Shown: positions 7,434-9,314 of the stretch, one piece after another
Layout: each line of letters opens with the position of its first letter
Numbering within the stretch: the stretch's first letter is position 1
NCBI GenBank assembly: GCA_938028175.1
Contig: CALJAE010000010.1
Coordinates: 1-9,314, forward strand
DNA length: 9,314 nt
Reading direction: 5' to 3'
From: an uncultured Acidimicrobiales bacterium
Lineage (GTDB): Bacteria; Actinomycetota; Acidimicrobiia; Acidimicrobiales; SZUA-35
Position numbers and translations under genes: made by a program
Notes under the pieces: generated by a model
Seen by the model: the letters and a program-made list of their open reading frames with translations, nothing else
The model's database searches: none
Told to the model about the DNA's origin: nothing

Positions 7434-7679
7434 ATGTTCACTTCAGCGGTAAATGAATTCAAATCACAAATAGATGCAGACGCACAGGTCATTGACAAAG
7501 CGTTAGTCATCGACAACCTCCTCGATCTAAGAGGTGCTGCCTCGGCTAATCCTGCCGTAGTTGCTCGTATAGATTCTTTACTCGGTGAAGTGCCAGGCAA
7601 GAACATGACAGCTATCGACTGGTGGCGAGAGACGTTAGAAAGCTTGGAACAAGTCTCACAGTTTGCTGAACTAGTTTAA
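7434..7679 (+). CDS. Hypothetical 81-residue protein
   Basis: I do not recognise this protein. It starts with ATG and ends TAA, 15 bases before the converging gene's stop. The sequence looks like a small soluble helical protein. Residues 4-35 are amphipathic (FKSQIDADAQVIDKALVIDN), a loop contains Ala, Asn and Pro (35-42), then helices around 43-52 and 59-80 include an IDWWRETLESLEQV segment. There are no Cys, signal peptide or membrane segments. Length may suit a small regulatory or binding protein, but that is not supported by any motif. The amino-acid pattern (regular hydrophobic spacing, Trp pair) favours a real gene over the opposite-strand 70-codon frame. The upstream sequence lacks a good ribosome-binding site (only AGAGA right before the ATG), so translation is less certain. 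Confidence 0.6.
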   Translation: MFTSAVNEFKSQIDADAQVIDKALVIDNLLDLRGAASANPAVVARIDSLLGEVPGKNMTAIDWWRETLESLEQVSQFAELV

Positions 7680-7694
7680 CTTAGCCAGCACAAC

Positions 7695-8336
7695 TCAGTT
7701 AGAGCTTTTCTTTCGGTCAAGCCGATCAGCGCCTGGGTCTATCCCTGGCAGTTGACTCTGCACGCCTTTCGACTTGGCAGCCTGGCTTAAGATAATCTCT
7801 TCAGCTTCAACCCAGTTGTTTGCTCGAAGCCCTTCGAGGTCTTTGTTGTACGGTTGATCAAATGTAATAACTTCGTTGCCTGCATTTCTTAGGCCAGTGA
7901 CATTGTGCGGCGCATCATCTATGTAAATGTCTGCTTCAACCTGAGGCTTAGCTCCCAGAAAGCATAAATCTCTATACGGAATGCGATGTTTGTCTAGCCA
8001 TGCAACGGTGTCTGACACGGCCTTTTCATGTGACCAGTTTGTGTATAGTCGGTGAGTAATTACACGGATCCAAATGCCTGCATCCGACAGTCGCCACAGT
8101 GCATCGGCTGCGCCCTCGACAATGGGAAGGTTTCTATGTAGCCCTTGGGAGACAGCTTTCGAATGCAGATCTTTGAACTGTTCATCATCTAGCCCCCATT
8201 CTTGGTAGCCCCAGGCAGTAATTGGGCCTAATTCAGCTTTATCGACCTTTAATTCTGATGCGACGAAATTGCGAAATCCTGCGGTGTAGTCAGCACAAAC
8301 GTTATCCAGATCGACACCAAGTATGAATTCACTCAA
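7695..8336 (-). CDS. HAD-family 5'(3')-deoxyribonucleotidase-like phosphatase
   Basis: Haloacid-dehalogenase-fold phosphatase of the NT5C type, predicted to remove phosphate from nucleoside monophosphates, with deoxypyrimidine nucleotides the usual substrates in the characterised relatives. HAD motif I is GVDLDNVCAD, with Asp9 as nucleophile and Asp11 as acid/base. Motif II is Thr94 in RVITHR; motif III is Lys130 in LGAKPQ; motif IV is the IDDAPHN segment with Asp140 and Asp141. Between motifs I and II lies a cap region rich in Trp and Leu (AWGYQEWGLDDEQF). The C-terminal 25 residues are polar and probably disordered. 213 residues is a normal length. The start is TTG, set five bases after a strong AGGAG. 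It could recycle or discard dNMPs such as dUMP, or act on another phosphate ester; the substrate is inference. Confidence 0.86.
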   Translation of the reverse strand: MSEFILGVDLDNVCADYTAGFRNFVASELKVDKAELGPITAWGYQEWGLDDEQFKDLHSKAVSQGLHRNLPIVEGAADALWRLSDAGIWIRVITHRLYTNWSHEKAVSDTVAWLDKHRIPYRDLCFLGAKPQVEADIYIDDAPHNVTGLRNAGNEVITFDQPYNKDLEGLRANNWVEAEEIILSQAAKSKGVQSQLPGIDPGADRLDRKKSSN

Positions 8337-8341
8337 TTTTA

Positions 8342-8346
8342 CTCCT
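8342..8346 (-). promoter_or_regulatory. Strong ribosome-binding site before a TTG start
   Basis: AGGAG on the minus strand, five bases before the TTG at 8336-8334, decides the start of the nucleotidase-like gene. A TAGTAT at 8366-8361 (minus strand) is a possible -10 box and would give a leader of only about 18 nt, but no matching -35 was found. Confidence 0.65.
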
Positions 8347-8404
8347 AAAGGTTCTTCTAGATACTACCGATCTATTAATCAAGCTCAGACCAGCCTAAAG
8401 GTTC
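8344..8404. repeat. 11-base direct repeat CCTAAAGGTTC, two copies 50 bases apart
   Basis: Perfect copies lie at 8344-8354 and 8394-8404. Each begins with CCTAAAGG, a near-palindrome (CCTNNAGG). The first copy spans the ribosome-binding region of the minus-strand nucleotidase gene; the second lies within the putative plus-strand RNA upstream of purC. They could be paired protein-binding sites or an RNA-RNA pairing element. Confidence 0.55.
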
Positions 8405-8487
8405 ACCCCTTACATGGTTTTGATTCGTGAAATGGTGTGGTCGAGCGAGCCGGCAGTTCCCATTTGTGGAGTTGCCGGCTCTTTTTT
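8383..8487 (+). ncRNA. Candidate structured small RNA or purC leader ending at a terminator
   Basis: GCTCAGACCA (8383-8392) can pair with TGGTCGAGC (8438-8446), nine base pairs with one bulged A. TTCAC (8402-8406) can pair with GTGAA (8427-8431) inside that loop. The outer stem ends exactly where the intrinsic terminator hairpin begins, so the two could stack. No plus-strand protein gene lies directly upstream: the preceding gene is on the minus strand and the last plus-strand gene ends more than 760 bases earlier. This implies a separate short transcript, or a purC attenuator. It does not match any riboswitch family I can recall (purine, PRPP/ykkC, T-box). The 5' end is unknown; no convincing promoter was seen. 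Confidence 0.4.
8447..8487 (+). terminator. Rho-independent terminator upstream of purC
   Basis: GAGCCGGCA (8447-8455) pairs perfectly with TGCCGGCTC (8473-8481). The stem continues through two G-U pairs and U-A, C-G, C-G to a loop of about seven bases, some 14 pairs in all. It is followed directly by six T (8482-8487). The T-run is only on the plus-strand side, so it stops plus-strand transcription 36 bases before the purC start codon. Confidence 0.85.
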
Positions 8488-8510
8488 ACCCTTAAAAGAA
8501 ATCTTTCGGC

Positions 8511-8523
8511 TACCATTTATATA
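8511..8523 (+). promoter_or_regulatory. Possible -10 box for a leaderless purC transcript
   Basis: TACCAT (8511-8516) fits the TANNNT -10 pattern of actinobacterial promoters and lies seven bases before the purC GTG, the spacing expected if transcription starts on the start codon itself. No ribosome-binding site is present in the 20 bases before the GTG. A good -35 is not visible, and TTATAT just downstream is an alternative. Confidence 0.35.
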
Positions 8524-9314
8524 GTGGCTTTCGATTCTGCGACTCTTGCCAACTTGGATCTCAATTTACCGCGTCACTATTCGGGTAAAGTCAGAGAGAA
8601 TTGGGTCCTAGACGATGGCCGACGAATTATGGTCGCCACAGACCGACTAAGCGCACTGGATAAGATCCATGGATCCGTTCCTGGTAAAGGTCAAGTGCTT
8701 AATCAATTAGCGGCATGGTGGTTCGAGTCGACAAGCAAAATCGTTGCTAACCACATAATTGATATTCCTGATCCAAACGTCACAGTCGCTAAGTCAGTTA
8801 CTCCGCTTAAAGTTGAAGTCGTAGTTCGTTCTCGCTTGACCGGCTCGACAAGTACTTCGATGCTTCCTCGATATTTGGCAGGGGAGCGTGACCTTTACGG
8901 ATATCAGATGCCAGATGGGTTAGAGCCTCACGGGCCTCTTCCTGAATTTATGATTACGCCAACCACTAAAGCCGATCAAGGAGACCACGACGCTCCGATA
9001 ACAGTTGCAGAAGTTTCCGACTCTGGAATTGTTGATCCCGATGTTTGGGCCGAAACCCAAAAAGTCTCAATGGCTCTTTTTGAACACGGTTACTCAGTCG
9101 CAGAGGCCAAAGGTTTCTTGCTCGCTGATACAAAGTATGAGTTCGGTTTAGACGATGCGAACAACTTGGTGTTGATAGATGAAATTCATACCCCAGACTC
9201 TTCTAGATACTGGAAGCTGGATTCGCTCGAGGAACGCCTTTCTAAAGGTGAGCACCCAGAAGGCTATGACAAGGAACCTTTCCGGCTTGCTTTGAAAGCT
9301 GCAGGTTATACAGG
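8524..9314 (+). CDS. purC: SAICAR synthase (PurC), 3'-truncated by the window edge
   Basis: Phosphoribosylaminoimidazole-succinocarboxamide synthase; ATP-dependent ligation of aspartate to CAIR in de novo purine synthesis, cytoplasmic. The frame is open from the GTG to the window end (263 complete codons). Motifs: SGKVREN (20-26), the ATP-binding strand region; VATDRLSA (37-44); EVVVRSRLTGS (98-108); TPTTKADQGDHD (145-156); LADTKYEFG (200-208), matching a family signature; and IDEIHTPDSSRYW (218-230). It resembles the longer, yeast-Ade1-like form of about 290-310 residues, so some 30-50 residues are missing. No ATG, GTG or TTG occurs in frame close upstream, which supports this start, although there is no Shine-Dalgarno sequence. 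The other purine genes that often follow purC would lie beyond the window. Confidence 0.95.
   Translation, partial: MAFDSATLANLDLNLPRHYSGKVRENWVLDDGRRIMVATDRLSALDKIHGSVPGKGQVLNQLAAWWFESTSKIVANHIIDIPDPNVTVAKSVTPLKVEVVVRSRLTGSTSTSMLPRYLAGERDLYGYQMPDGLEPHGPLPEFMITPTTKADQGDHDAPITVAEVSDSGIVDPDVWAETQKVSMALFEHGYSVAEAKGFLLADTKYEFGLDDANNLVLIDEIHTPDSSRYWKLDSLEERLSKGEHPEGYDKEPFRLALKAAGYT

Noticed and set aside
7394..7606. 70-codon minus-strand frame opposite the 81-residue ORF
   Set aside because: Rich in Ser, Thr, Ala and Arg, with no structured hydrophobic pattern; it looks like the shadow of the plus-strand frame.
7678..7700. Possible bidirectional terminator between the converging 81-residue ORF and the nucleotidase gene
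   Set aside because: Only four pairs, a mismatch, then two pairs, with no T-run on either strand.
8414..8524. A 36-codon ATG frame whose TAG overlaps the purC GTG by one base, resembling a leader peptide
   Set aside because: It runs through the terminator hairpin, has no ribosome-binding site at a good distance, and its peptide has no regulatory run of one amino acid; most likely chance.

Overview
The window reads as a bacterial chromosome segment of intermediate GC, most likely from an actinobacterium, perhaps a marine or freshwater Acidimicrobiia-like lineage. That placement is inference. It rests on the mix of GTG and TTG starts, a possible leaderless GTG start for purC, the small acidic lipoprotein with an 'LTEEQASC' segment, and the pairing of an amylo-alpha-1,6-glucosidase-type protein with a transglutaminase/DUF2126 protein. 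No phage, insertion sequence, CRISPR array, tRNA or rRNA is visible.

Layout: (1) bases 2-754, the 3' part of a serine-dependent glutaminase whose start lies before the window. (2) 841-4197, a 1118-residue protein that joins a transglutaminase-like cysteine peptidase domain to a DUF2126 putative amidoligase (glutamine-synthetase-like COOH-NH2 ligase). (3) 4194-4658, a dCMP-deaminase-family zinc enzyme that overlaps gene 2 by four bases (GTGA), so the two are probably translationally coupled. (4) 4662-6839 on the minus strand, a glycogen-debranching/amylo-alpha-1,6-glucosidase-family protein converging on gene 3 with a 3-base gap. (5) 6953-7300, a small acidic lipoprotein divergent from gene 4. 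(6) 7434-7679, an 81-residue protein of unknown function. (7) 7695-8336 on the minus strand, a HAD-fold 5'(3')-deoxyribonucleotidase-like enzyme. (8) 8524 to the window end, purC (SAICAR synthase), cut off at the right edge.

The 187-base gap between genes 7 and 8 is the most structured noncoding stretch. It holds a strong plus-strand intrinsic terminator (8447-8487) that no annotated plus-strand gene obviously needs, with a second long-range stem directly beside it. Together they suggest a short independent RNA or a purC leader/attenuator. An 11-base direct repeat (CCTAAAGGTTC) lies once inside this RNA and once across the ribosome-binding region of the opposite-strand gene 7. The putative RNA would therefore carry a perfect 11-nt complement to that mRNA's leader.

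Functionally, genes 1-3 lie on one strand and all touch amide or amino-group chemistry: glutamine deamidation, predicted amide-bond formation with a transglutaminase-fold hydrolase, and nucleotide deamination. Gene 2 belongs to a family predicted to make or process peptide-like conjugates whose substrate is unknown. Its usual partners (alpha-E/DUF403, the DUF404/DUF407 ATP-grasp-like protein) are not in the window. The remaining genes look like ordinary carbohydrate and nucleotide metabolism.
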